DNA of 10,030 bases from Candidatus Kuenenia stuttgartensis (GCA_945861365.1 CAMAUH010000119.1:1-10030); one strand, 5' to 3'; shown: positions 1 to 7,289, numbered from the stretch's first letter. Notes: a model not told the origin generated them from the letters alone. Translations and numbers: made by a program.

Positions 1-863
1 GCAGCGTCCGCACCGGCCGCGAGGTCGCGAAGGCCGCGGCGGAACGGCTGATCCCGGCGATCCTCGAGCTCGGCGGCAAGTCGGCGATGGTCGTGCTCGC
101 CGACGCCGACATCGCGCGCGCGGCGCAGGCCGCGGTGTGGAGCGCGTTCGCGCACAGCGGGCAGATCTGCATCCGCACCGAGCGCGTGTTCGTCGAAGCG
201 CCGGTCGCCGACGCGTTCCTGGCCGCCTGTGTGGCAGCGACCGCGCAGCTGCGGCATGGGCCGCGTGAACCCGGTGCGGACTTCGACGTCGGCGCGATGA
301 CGTTCCCGCCGCAGCTCGACCATCTCGACGCGCAGATCGCCGATGCGAAGTTGAAGGGCGCGCGCGTGCTGTGCGGCGGGAAACGGCTGGCGCGGCCGGG
401 CAATTGGTTTGCGCCGACGCTGCTGGCCGACGTGACGCTGGACATGCGGGTCATGCACGAAGAGACGTTCGGGCCGGTGCTGCCGGTGATGCGTGTGGCG
501 GATGCCGAGGAAGCGCTGCGGCTCACCAACGACAGCCCGCTCGGACTGTCGGGCAGCATCTGGTCGCGTGATGCGAAGCGGGCGAACGCGCTGGCGCGGT
601 GCATCGAGTCGGGCAGCGTTTGCGTCAATGACGTGCTGCTGAACTACCTGTGCGTCGAGGCGCCGCTCGGCGGCGTCAAGCAGAGCGGGCTCGGCCGGCG
701 GCACGGTGAGGACGCGCTGCGGCAGTTCTGTCGCGTCGAGACGGTGATGGAGGACGCGCCGGTGTTGGGGCGACTGTCCGGCTGGCTCGCGCGGCGGATC
801 GGGTTTCCGTACGAAAGGCGGGTGCTGGGCATCGCGCGGCGCGCGATGCGCTGGCTCTATTGA
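1..863 (+). CDS. Aldehyde dehydrogenase family protein (3' part; 5' end outside window)
   Basis: This enzyme oxidises an aldehyde to its carboxylic acid with NAD(P)+ in the cytoplasm. The reading frame is open from base 3, so the gene starts upstream; 286 residues of a normally 450-500-residue protein are present. The general-base glutamate lies in LELGGKS (Glu codon 66-68), the catalytic cysteine in SGQICIRTERV (Cys codon 168-170), the EETFGP motif at 459-476, and the C-terminal PLGGVKQSGLGR motif near 661-696. The cysteine context resembles that of aromatic and benzaldehyde/vanillin-type dehydrogenases, but the substrate cannot be read from this. After the core there is a basic tail of about 40 residues with an FPYERR segment, reminiscent of the tails of class-3-like aldehyde dehydrogenases. 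Its stop overlaps the start of the DNA glycosylase. Family assignment is firm. A role in the neighbouring pigment pathway, for example making an aromatic acid, is only possible. Confidence 0.93.
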   Translation, partial: SVRTGREVAKAAAERLIPAILELGGKSAMVVLADADIARAAQAAVWSAFAHSGQICIRTERVFVEAPVADAFLAACVAATAQLRHGPREPGADFDVGAMTFPPQLDHLDAQIADAKLKGARVLCGGKRLARPGNWFAPTLLADVTLDMRVMHEETFGPVLPVMRVADAEEALRLTNDSPLGLSGSIWSRDAKRANALARCIESGSVCVNDVLLNYLCVEAPLGGVKQSGLGRRHGEDALRQFCRVETVMEDAPVLGRLSGWLARRIGFPYERRVLGIARRAMRWLY

Positions 864-1801
864 GCGGACATCGCAGAACCCAGATGCTGACTGCCTCGAT
901 GCCCACGCGCACCGTCCGCCTACCCGTCGCCGCACCGTTCGATCTGCAACTGTGCATCCACGGCCACGGCTGGTACGCACTCGCCCCGCACCGCTTCGAC
1001 GACGCGACCACCACCCTGCACACCGTGCTGTCCCTCGGCGAACGCGCCGTCGACGCCACACTGCACCAGCCGGACGCCACCACTCTGGCGCTGCGCCTCT
1101 GCGCCGCGACCCCCGTCACCGCCAAGGACGGCACCCTCGCCGCCCGGCAGATCCGCCACATGCTGCGCCTCGACGACGACCTCGCGCCGTTCCACGCGAT
1201 GTGCGCGCAGGACCAAGGCCTGCGCTGGGCCGCGCGCCGCGGGGCCGGGCGCCTGATGCGCTCGGCGACGGTGTTCGAGGACCTGATGAAGCTGCTGTTC
1301 ACGACCAACACGTCGTGGAGCGCCACCGAATCGATGACCCGCAACCTCGTCGCCGCCGCCGGCAGTGCCGCACCGAGCGGCGAACGCGCGTTCCCGAGCC
1401 CGCGCCAGTGCCTGCGCGACGAGGCCTTCTATCGCGACGTCGTGCGCGCCGGCTACCGCGCCGGTGCCGCGATCGAGCTCGCGCGCGGCTTCGTCGACGG
1501 CACGCTGACCGACGACCAGTTCCTCGCACCGCAACCGACCGACGAACTGTGGGAACGCCTGCTCGCCCTGCGCGGCTTCGGCCCGTATGCGGCCGGCCAG
1601 GCGATGCGGCTGTGCGGACACTACGACCGCCTGGCGCTCGACAGCTGGTGCCGCGCGCGCCTCGCCGCGATGGCGGGCAGGCAGCAGCCGCCCGCCGACC
1701 GCACCGTCGAACGCCGCTATGCGCGCTGGGCGCCGTTCCAGGGTCTCGCGCTGTGGCTCGACCTGACCGCCGATTGGCACGGCGAAGACGCCATGCGCTG
1801 A
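860..1801 (+). CDS. HhH-GPD family DNA glycosylase (AlkA/3-methyladenine glycosylase-like)
   Basis: This is a base-excision repair glycosylase that would cleave damaged bases from DNA. It has 313 residues if translation starts at the TTG at 860, which overlaps the dehydrogenase stop (TTGA). ATG codons at 884 and 899 are alternative starts, and no strong ribosome binding site decides between them. The N-terminal part (about residues 20-110) resembles the AlkA/OGG N-terminal beta domain, including the HGHGWYALAP segment. The HhH-GPD domain follows, with a FEDLMKLLFTTNTSW segment, the hairpin LRGFGPYAAG (Gly239-Gly241) and the catalytic aspartate Asp261 in LALDSW. The hairpin has Tyr where bifunctional OGG1-type enzymes carry the Schiff-base Lys, so a monofunctional glycosylase is expected. 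No Cys4 iron-sulfur motif follows the domain, unlike MutY/EndoIII. Alkylated purines are the likely substrate by family resemblance only. It looks like a housekeeping neighbour, not part of the polyene cluster. Confidence 0.86.
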   Translation: MSGHRRTQMLTASMPTRTVRLPVAAPFDLQLCIHGHGWYALAPHRFDDATTTLHTVLSLGERAVDATLHQPDATTLALRLCAATPVTAKDGTLAARQIRHMLRLDDDLAPFHAMCAQDQGLRWAARRGAGRLMRSATVFEDLMKLLFTTNTSWSATESMTRNLVAAAGSAAPSGERAFPSPRQCLRDEAFYRDVVRAGYRAGAAIELARGFVDGTLTDDQFLAPQPTDELWERLLALRGFGPYAAGQAMRLCGHYDRLALDSWCRARLAAMAGRQQPPADRTVERRYARWAPFQGLALWLDLTADWHGEDAMR

Positions 1802-1872
1802 ACGCTCCAGACCTGCATCCGGAGAGCATCGAAACACGAAACCTGCCCGCGACAGCCAGCGCCCGGCTCGCA

Positions 1873-2637
1873 ATGATGCGTGGCCCCACCTCCAACCCCA
1901 CCTTGAGCACCGGAAGCATCGTTCGTCGCGCCCTCGTGACCGGCGCCAGCCGCGGCATCGGCGCCGCCATCGCCAAGCGCCTCGCGGCCGCCGGCCACCC
2001 CGTCATCGTCAACTACCGCAGCGGTGCCGCGGCGGCCGAGGCCGTCGTCGCCGAGATCCGCGCGAAGGGTGGCGAAGCGATCGCCTGCGCGTTCGACGTC
2101 AGCGACGCCGCCGCGACCCAGCAGGCGATCGAGGAGCTGCTGAAGGACCCGCGCCCGATCGGCATCCTGGTCAACAACGCCGGCGTCACCGCCGACGCCG
2201 CGTTCCCGGCGATGACGCACGAGCAGTGGGACAAGGTGCTGCGCACCACGCTGGACGGCTGCTTCCACGTCACGCAGCCGCTGACCATGCCGATGGTCCA
2301 GCAGAAGTGGGGCCGCATCATCAACCTGTCGTCGATCTCGGCGACGAAGGGCACGCGCGGCCAGGCCAACTACGCGTCGGCGAAGGCGGGCGTGATCGGC
2401 TTCACGCGCACGCTCGCGCAAGAACTGGCGAAGCGGAAGATCACGGTCAACGCGATCGCGCCGGGTCTGATCGACACCGAGATGATCGCCGGCGTGCCCG
2501 AATTCGTGCTCGAACAGATCCCGATGCGGCGCGTCGGCAAGCCCGAGGAGGTCGCGGCGCTGGTCGCGTTCCTCGCCTCCGACGACGCGGCCTACATCAC
2601 CGGCCAGGTGATCGGCATCGACGGCGGCTTCAGCTGA
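1873..2637 (+). CDS. fabG: 3-oxoacyl-ACP reductase, FabG-like SDR (ketoreductase of the polyene synthase)
   Basis: This NADPH-dependent short-chain dehydrogenase/reductase would reduce 3-ketoacyl-ACP to 3-hydroxyacyl-ACP in each elongation cycle. With the ATG at 1873 it has 254 residues, close to the FabG norm of about 245. Visible signatures are the nucleotide-binding TGASRGIG (residues 23-30), NNAG (101-104), the catalytic Ser154, Tyr167 and Lys171 with exactly the FabG Ser-13-Tyr-4-Lys spacing, and the C-terminal GQVIGIDGGFS. The start is uncertain: ATG at 1873, ATG at 1876, or a TTG at 1903 that would give a shorter N-terminus more like typical FabG. None has a convincing Shine-Dalgarno. 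It lies nine bases before the flavoprotein gene and heads the polyene operon, so it probably corresponds to ApeQ-type reductases of aryl polyene clusters. A housekeeping FabG is less likely given the neighbours. Confidence 0.92.
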   Translation: MMRGPTSNPTLSTGSIVRRALVTGASRGIGAAIAKRLAAAGHPVIVNYRSGAAAAEAVVAEIRAKGGEAIACAFDVSDAAATQQAIEELLKDPRPIGILVNNAGVTADAAFPAMTHEQWDKVLRTTLDGCFHVTQPLTMPMVQQKWGRIINLSSISATKGTRGQANYASAKAGVIGFTRTLAQELAKRKITVNAIAPGLIDTEMIAGVPEFVLEQIPMRRVGKPEEVAALVAFLASDDAAYITGQVIGIDGGFS

Positions 2638-2639
2638 GG
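2636..2639 (+). promoter_or_regulatory. Ribosome binding site for the 2647 flavoprotein
   Basis: A GAGG core overlaps the FabG stop codon and sits seven bases before the ATG at 2647. It supports that start and suggests translation of the flavoprotein follows on from FabG. Confidence 0.5.
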
Positions 2640-2646
2640 TACCACC

Positions 2647-3879
2647 ATGAACTCGCAACTGCATGACGTGCTCGTGATCGGCGCTGGCCCCGGCGGCGCC
2701 ACGGCGGCGGGGCTGCTCGCGCAGCAGGGCCTGCGCGTGCTCGTGCTCGAGAAGGACGAGTTCCCGCGCTTCCACATCGGCGAGTCGCTGCTGCCGATGT
2801 GCCTGCCGGTGATCGAACGGCTCGGCGTGCCGCCGAACGCCGACACCTTCGTCTACAAGCAGGGCGCGACGTTCCTGTGCGAAGCGACCGGCCGCACGCG
2901 GCAGTTCGTGTTCACCGAGACGCTGCCCGGCTGCGGCACCCATGCGTGGCACGTCGACCGCGCCCGCTTCGACAAAGCGCTGTGCGATGCCGCGGTGCGC
3001 GCCGGCGCCGAGATCCGGCATGGCGAGACCGTGACCGATGCCGGCACGACCGACGACGACGTGTTCGTGCAGACGCGCACGGCAACGCACCGCGGCCGCT
3101 ACCTGGTCGACGCGTCGGGCCAATCGCGCCTGCTGGCGCGCCGCGCCGACGCCGCGGTCCCCTACGAGAACTTCGGCCGCTGCTCGGTGTTCACGCACTA
3201 CGAAGGCATCACCGACGCCGCCTGGGAGGAGTTCAGCCCCGGCAACAACATCCGCATCGTGCTCGCCAAGGGCGGCTGGGGCTGGGTGATCCCGTTGCCC
3301 GAACGGCGGCTCAGCGTCGGCCTCGTCGGCCGCGGCAAGATCACCGACGCCGACCTCGAGAGCAGCCTGCTGTCGGGGCCGCTGGTGACGCGGCTGACCA
3401 AGGGCGCGCGCCGGCTGGAGACGCGCGTGATCGGCAACTTCAGCTACCGCAACGACAAGCCGCGCGGCGCGCGGTTCGCGTGCGTCGGCGACTCGGCGAC
3501 GTTCCTCGACCCGGTGTTCTCGTCGGGTGTGACGCTGGCGATGCTCGATGCCCAAGGCGTCGCCGACATCGCCGGCCCGGCGCTGCGCGAAGGCCGTGAG
3601 GCCGAACCGACGCTGATGGCCCAGCACCACGCCGGCATGGACCGCGCCGTGCGCACGTTCGCCGGCCTGATCGACCGCTTCTACAACTCGCACTTCGCCG
3701 AGACGGTGTTCCTGAGCCCGCCCAACGACGACCTGCAGATGCGACGCGGCATCATGAGCGTGCTGGCCGGCGACGTCTGGCGCACCGGCAACCCGTTCCA
3801 GGACATGCTGCTGTCCGCGCGCCGCAACGAGAAGCGCATGCGCGCGTCGACCGCGGGTAGCCCGCCGAGCATGGAGTGA
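2647..3879 (+). CDS. Flavin-dependent halogenase-like / FAD-dependent oxidoreductase
   Basis: This 410-residue flavoprotein belongs to the tryptophan-halogenase/geranylgeranyl-reductase-like superfamily. An N-terminal Rossmann motif GAGPGG (residues 12-17) is followed by an acidic strand end (Glu35) and the FPRFHIGESLLP segment (39-50) typical of the group. Lys71 lies in VYKQGATF, matching the F..K.GA.F context in which the catalytic lysine of phenolic and pyrrole halogenases sits. The halogenase-type W.W.IP motif is present (Trp211, Trp213, Ile215, Pro216), as is the second FAD motif GDSATFLDPVFSSG (281-294). It would need reduced FAD from a partner reductase not seen here. The gene starts nine bases after fabG and overlaps the ketosynthase start by four bases, so it is co-expressed with the synthase. 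Halogenation of the aryl head or polyene is plausible from the motifs. Hydroxylation or desaturation cannot be excluded, because many homologues in aryl polyene clusters are uncharacterised. Confidence 0.85.
   Translation: MNSQLHDVLVIGAGPGGATAAGLLAQQGLRVLVLEKDEFPRFHIGESLLPMCLPVIERLGVPPNADTFVYKQGATFLCEATGRTRQFVFTETLPGCGTHAWHVDRARFDKALCDAAVRAGAEIRHGETVTDAGTTDDDVFVQTRTATHRGRYLVDASGQSRLLARRADAAVPYENFGRCSVFTHYEGITDAAWEEFSPGNNIRIVLAKGGWGWVIPLPERRLSVGLVGRGKITDADLESSLLSGPLVTRLTKGARRLETRVIGNFSYRNDKPRGARFACVGDSATFLDPVFSSGVTLAMLDAQGVADIAGPALREGREAEPTLMAQHHAGMDRAVRTFAGLIDRFYNSHFAETVFLSPPNDDLQMRRGIMSVLAGDVWRTGNPFQDMLLSARRNEKRMRASTAGSPPSME
3873..3876 (+). promoter_or_regulatory. Possible ribosome binding site favouring a GTG start at 3882
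   Basis: GGAG inside the last codons of the flavoprotein gene is five bases upstream of an in-frame GTG at 3882, but too close to the overlapping GTG at 3876 to serve it. This would shorten the ketosynthase by two residues. Confidence 0.35.
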
Positions 3880-5063
3880 GCGTGGCTTCGACGACGAGAC
3901 TGCGCCCGGTGCCGATCACCGGCTACTCGGTGCTTAGCGCACTCGGTGGCGACCGGCGCGAACACCTCGAGATGCTGGCCGCGGGCCGCACGGGCCTCGG
4001 TCCGTGCCCGCTGCCGCTGCCGTTCCCGACCGCGGTCGGTGCGGTGAAGACGCCGCTGCCCGAACTGACCGGCGCCTTGGCGCCGTGGTCGACGCGATTG
4101 ACGCGCATGATCGCGCATCTGGCGCAGGGCCTCGACGAACCGCTGCGGCGCGCGCACCAGCGCTGGCGCCCCGAGCGCATCGGCGTGCTGATGGGCACCA
4201 GCACCGCCGGCGCCGAATCGACCGAACACGCCTACAAGGCCTTCGTCGCGACCGGCGGGTTCCCCGAGCGCTACGACTTCCTGAAGCAGCACACGTTCGG
4301 CGCGCCGCTGCACGTCGTCGCCGAACTGTGCAACGCGCGCGGCCCACGCTGGATGGTGTCGACGGCGTGCACGTCGGGGGCGAAGCCGCTGGCGTCGGCA
4401 TGGCGGCTCATCAACGCCGGCGTCATCGACGCGGCGATCGTCGGCGGCGTCGACACGCTGTGCACGATGACGCTGCACGGCTTCGAATCGCTGCAGGCGC
4501 TCGATCGAGCACCGTGCCGCCCGTTCTTCAAGGATCGCCTCGGCATCAGCATCGGGGAAGGCGGTGCCCTGCTGCTGCTCGAACGCGACGGCGACGGCCG
4601 CGTCGTGCTCGAGAGCGTCGGCGAGACCAGCGATGCCTACCACATCAGCGCGCCGCATCCCGACGGGGCTGGCGCCGAGGCGGCGATGCGGCAGGCGCTG
4701 CAGTTCGCCGGCCGCTCGGCCGACGACATCGACCACGTCAACGCGCACGGCACCGGCACCAAGCTGAACGACACCGCCGAAGCGAAGGCGATCGCGCGCG
4801 TGTTCCAGCAGCCGATCCCGGTGGTGTCGACGAAGTGCTACACGGGCCACACGCTCGCCGCCGCCGGCGCGATCGAGTGCGTGTTCGCGGCGATGGCGAT
4901 CGAAGAGGGCTGGATCCCGCCGGCGATCGGCGCCGAACCGCTCGACGCCGACGTCAAGCTGCACGTGCCGGCGCAACGCACCGTCGGCCGGTTCCAGCGC
5001 GTGCTCAGCAACTCGTTCGCGTTCGGCGGCAACAACGTCAGCGTGCTGGTGGGCGCCCCATGA
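3876..5063 (+). CDS. Beta-ketoacyl-ACP synthase (KS; aryl polyene type, ApeO-like)
   Basis: This condensing enzyme carries out decarboxylative Claisen condensation of malonyl-ACP with the growing acyl chain. From GTG 3876 it has 395 residues, the usual size of KAS I/II-type enzymes; GTG at 3882 is an alternative start with a better-placed GGAG. The complete Cys-His-His triad is visible: Cys165 in STACTSG, His291 in NAHGTGT and His325 in YTGHTLAAAGA, with the preceding Lys in STKCYTGH. The C-terminal SFAFGGNN signature is intact. The start overlaps the flavoprotein stop (GTGA), and the end overlaps the chain-length-factor-like gene (ATGA). In characterised aryl polyene systems the ketosynthase ApeO works as a heterodimer with the cysteine-less ApeC. 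The adjacency here argues for the same arrangement. Family assignment is very secure; the place in polyene assembly is inferred from context. Confidence 0.94.
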   Translation: MSVASTTRLRPVPITGYSVLSALGGDRREHLEMLAAGRTGLGPCPLPLPFPTAVGAVKTPLPELTGALAPWSTRLTRMIAHLAQGLDEPLRRAHQRWRPERIGVLMGTSTAGAESTEHAYKAFVATGGFPERYDFLKQHTFGAPLHVVAELCNARGPRWMVSTACTSGAKPLASAWRLINAGVIDAAIVGGVDTLCTMTLHGFESLQALDRAPCRPFFKDRLGISIGEGGALLLLERDGDGRVVLESVGETSDAYHISAPHPDGAGAEAAMRQALQFAGRSADDIDHVNAHGTGTKLNDTAEAKAIARVFQQPIPVVSTKCYTGHTLAAAGAIECVFAAMAIEEGWIPPAIGAEPLDADVKLHVPAQRTVGRFQRVLSNSFAFGGNNVSVLVGAP

Positions 5064-5839
5064 ACTTCCCCTCCGTCGCGGTGCTCGGCATCGGCATGTG
5101 GCAGGTCGGCTTCCCGTCGGCGAAGGCGTGGCTCGGCGGCATCGCCGACGCGACCGCGCAGAAGCCGGCCGGCAACGCCCTCGACCGCGTCAACCGCCGC
5201 CGCGCCGGACAGCTATGCCGTTCGCTGGCCGACGCTGCCGCCGAAGCGATGACGATGGCGGCCGTCGATCCATCGCTCGCCCCCACCATCGTCGGCTCCG
5301 CGATCGGCGAAGCGGCGACGATGATCGGCCTGCTCGACCAGATGTGGCGGCGGCACGAACCGATGTCGCCGGCCGAGTTCACCGTCAGCGTGCACAACGC
5401 CGCGTCGGGGCTGATCTCGATCTGCAACAAGAACCGCGGCATGACGACGTCGCTCGCCGCCGACAGCGACACGCCCGCCGCGGCGTTGATGGAAGGCATC
5501 GGCATGGTGCTCGCGCACGGCGTGCCGGTGTGCGTCGCGTGCGGCGACGAGCCCGCGCCCGAGAACCTCGCCGGCCAGGCGCCGCCGTGGTCGATGCTCG
5601 CCAGCGCGATCGTGATCGGCCCGGTTGACCACACGCCGCGGCTCGGCGAGTTCACGATCGCCCTCGGCCCGAGCCCGACGCTGCGGCCGACGGCCTTCGA
5701 CGCGCTGGCGGTCGCCAACCCGCAGATCGGCCTCGCGTGGCTGATCGACGCGGTGCTGCGCGGCCAAAGCGGCCGCGTGCCGCTCGATGCCGGCCTCGGC
5801 CGCGGCTACGTCGCCGACCTGCACTGCCTGCCCCGATGA
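5060..5839 (+). CDS. Beta-ketoacyl synthase chain-length-factor-like subunit (ApeC-like)
   Basis: This is a short ketosynthase-fold protein (259 residues against about 400 for an active enzyme) of the Ketoacyl-synt_2 type found next to the ketosynthase in aryl polyene clusters. It has no Cys in a nucleophile-elbow motif; the corresponding segment reads VHNAASG, with Asn113 where a nucleophile would be expected, followed by LAADSDTPAAALMEG, a hallmark of this family. No C-terminal half with the NAHGTGT or GHTLGAAG histidines is present. It is therefore probably non-catalytic and pairs with the upstream ketosynthase to shape the cavity and set chain length. The ATG overlaps the ketosynthase stop (ATGA), a common device for equal expression of complex partners. 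A GGTGGG about seven bases upstream may assist initiation. Its end overlaps the dehydratase start, again ATGA. Confidence 0.88.
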   Translation: MNFPSVAVLGIGMWQVGFPSAKAWLGGIADATAQKPAGNALDRVNRRRAGQLCRSLADAAAEAMTMAAVDPSLAPTIVGSAIGEAATMIGLLDQMWRRHEPMSPAEFTVSVHNAASGLISICNKNRGMTTSLAADSDTPAAALMEGIGMVLAHGVPVCVACGDEPAPENLAGQAPPWSMLASAIVIGPVDHTPRLGEFTIALGPSPTLRPTAFDALAVANPQIGLAWLIDAVLRGQSGRVPLDAGLGRGYVADLHCLPR

Positions 5840-6270
5840 ACGCGCTGCCCCCCGTCGCCGACCTGGTGCCGCACTCGCCGCCGACGCTGGCGCTCGATGA
5901 ACTCGCGCACCAGGAGCCCGGTGCCGCGGTGCTGCGCCTGACGATCAAGGAGCACGGCCTGCTGGTGCGCGGCGACGGCGTCGACAGCTCGGTCGCGCTC
6001 GAACTGATGGCGCAGGGTGCGGCGGCGTGCCTCGGCATGGACGCCTACCGCGGCGGCGGCGCGGTGCGCGTCGGCATGGTGGTCGGCTGCCGCAAACTGC
6101 AGCTGCTGCGGCCGCGCTTCTTCATCGGCGAGCAATTCACCGTGCACGTGCGCTGCACGCGCGGCAGCGACTTCGCCAGCAACTTCGACGGCGAACTGCG
6201 AGATGCGAAGGACGCGCTGGTGGCGAAGGCGACGATGACGATCGTGCACGGCGAGCAGCCGCCGGCCTGA
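5836..6270 (+). CDS. 3-hydroxyacyl-ACP dehydratase, hotdog fold (ApeP-like)
   Basis: This 144-residue single-hotdog protein would dehydrate 3-hydroxyacyl-ACP to the trans-2-enoyl-ACP. With no enoyl reductase in the window, this step would leave the double bond and extend the conjugated polyene. Family features are the N-terminal VPHSPP..ALDEL segment (His13, Pro15-Pro16, Asp21), a likely active-site region around His13, and the central helix ELMAQGAAA (from Glu56), followed by GCRKLQLLRPRF (about residues 83-96) and the F.G.L strand region. FabZ/FabA-type hotdog enzymes place the catalytic His and an acidic residue in the corresponding positions. The start ATG overlaps the preceding stop by four bases with no Shine-Dalgarno, so translation is probably coupled. 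It is the last gene of the plus-strand operon. The assignment to the ApeP-like group is by resemblance and context. Confidence 0.86.
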   Translation: MNALPPVADLVPHSPPTLALDELAHQEPGAAVLRLTIKEHGLLVRGDGVDSSVALELMAQGAAACLGMDAYRGGGAVRVGMVVGCRKLQLLRPRFFIGEQFTVHVRCTRGSDFASNFDGELRDAKDALVAKATMTIVHGEQPPA

Positions 6271-6278
6271 AGCCCGCG

Positions 6279-7289
6279 TCAGCCGCCCTTCACCCGCGCG
6301 ACCAGCAACCAGCTGCCCGACACCAGCGGCTCCATCGCCTCGAGCTCGAGCCCGGCCGCCGTCAGCAACCGCCGCAGCTCCGGCTTGCGCCGTTCGCGGC
6401 CGCCCAGCAACACCATCATCTCGAGGTCGAGCATGCTGGCGAGGTCGGCGCGGTTGTCGGGCGCCAGGATCGTCTCGATGACCAGCAGGCGCCCACCGGG
6501 GCTCAATGCCTCGCGGCAACGCCGCAGCAGCTCCAGCGCGTGTTGGTCGTCCCAGTTGTGCAGCACGTGCTTCAGCAGCTGCACCGAAGCGCCGCCCGGG
6601 ATCGCGCGCAGGAAGTCGCCGCCTTCGCAGCGCACGCGTTCGCCCAGTTCTGAGCGCAGCCGCGGCTCGGCGCGCGCCGCCACGTGCGGCAGGTCGAACA
6701 GCACGCCGCGCAGGTGCGGCCAGCGGCGCAGCACCTCGAGCAGCAGCGAACCGTGGCCGCCACCGATGTCGACCACCGATTCGAACGGCGCGAAGTCGAA
6801 CGCCTGGCTGAGTGCCGCAGCCTCGTGCCGCGTGAACGAGTCGATCGCCGCGTCGTAGCGCGCCGCCGCGACGTCGTCGCGCGCAAGGTGCTCGTAGAGG
6901 CCCTCGCCGAACGTACGCACGAACGCGACGTCGCCGCCCTTCGCCGCCTCGCGCAAGCGCGCCCATGGATCCCACTGGTCCGGCGCGCCCATGAACGCAG
7001 CCAGCGGCCCGAGCTGGTCCTTGCGCAGCACGTGCCCGGCTTCGGTCAACGCGTAGCTGCCGGGCTGCGGGCTGTCGAAGAAGCCCAAGCCGGCGACCAT
7101 GCGCAGCAACGGCGTCAGCACCGCTTCGACGCAGCCGAGCTCGGCCGCCAGCGACGCCGCGGTGCGCGGTCCCGCGACCAGGAGGTCGGCGATGCCGAGT
7201 GCTGCCACCGTCGACACCGCCTGCACGCGGCACTTGCCGCCGAGGATGTGCAGCAGGCGGTCCGCCGCCGTCGGCTGCTCACCGTTCAC
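6279..7289 (-). CDS. SAM-dependent O-methyltransferase (acetylserotonin/caffeate OMT-like)
   Basis: This enzyme would transfer a methyl group from S-adenosylmethionine to a hydroxyl, most likely a phenol, giving a methoxy group. It has 336 residues from a GTG at 7289 that overlaps the stop of the upstream flavoprotein gene (GTGA), so the two are translationally coupled. The N-terminal portion (about residues 8-95) is the helical winged-helix dimerisation domain of plant-type OMTs. The Methyltransf_2 domain follows, with motif I DIGGGHGSLL starting at Asp174, the FDLPHV segment, and LLKHVLHNWDD containing His244. That His aligns with the catalytic base just before the D/N-W-D-D of chalcone and caffeic acid OMTs. 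LLVIETIL follows, as expected. Next to polyene synthase genes, the likely role is methylation of a hydroxyl on the aryl head, as the methoxyl of xanthomonadins would require. The exact acceptor is inference. Confidence 0.9.
   Translation of the reverse strand: MNGEQPTAADRLLHILGGKCRVQAVSTVAALGIADLLVAGPRTAASLAAELGCVEAVLTPLLRMVAGLGFFDSPQPGSYALTEAGHVLRKDQLGPLAAFMGAPDQWDPWARLREAAKGGDVAFVRTFGEGLYEHLARDDVAAARYDAAIDSFTRHEAAALSQAFDFAPFESVVDIGGGHGSLLLEVLRRWPHLRGVLFDLPHVAARAEPRLRSELGERVRCEGGDFLRAIPGGASVQLLKHVLHNWDDQHALELLRRCREALSPGGRLLVIETILAPDNRADLASMLDLEMMVLLGGRERRKPELRRLLTAAGLELEAMEPLVSGSWLLVARVKGG

Noticed and set aside
860..1801. Glycosylase as a MutY/EndoIII-type iron-sulfur enzyme
   Set aside because: No C-X6-C-X2-C-X5-C cluster follows the HhH domain, and the N-terminal part resembles the AlkA/OGG group.
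952..1872. Upstream extension of the FabG frame through the glycosylase gene, suggesting a fusion
   Set aside because: The extension is Arg/Pro-rich shadow sequence of the glycosylase read in another frame. The real reductase begins near 1873-1903.
1717..3693. Long open frame on the minus strand opposite fabG and the small flavoprotein
   Set aside because: The product is a repetitive Arg/Ala/Asp/Val mixture without domain signatures; the plus strand carries intact FabG and FAD motifs, so this is a GC-driven shadow.
6264..6284. Possible hairpin terminator between the convergent stops (GGCCTGA ... TCAGCC)
   Set aside because: The stem is only four contiguous pairs plus two after a bulge, with an 8-base loop and no T-run on either side; too weak to call a terminator.
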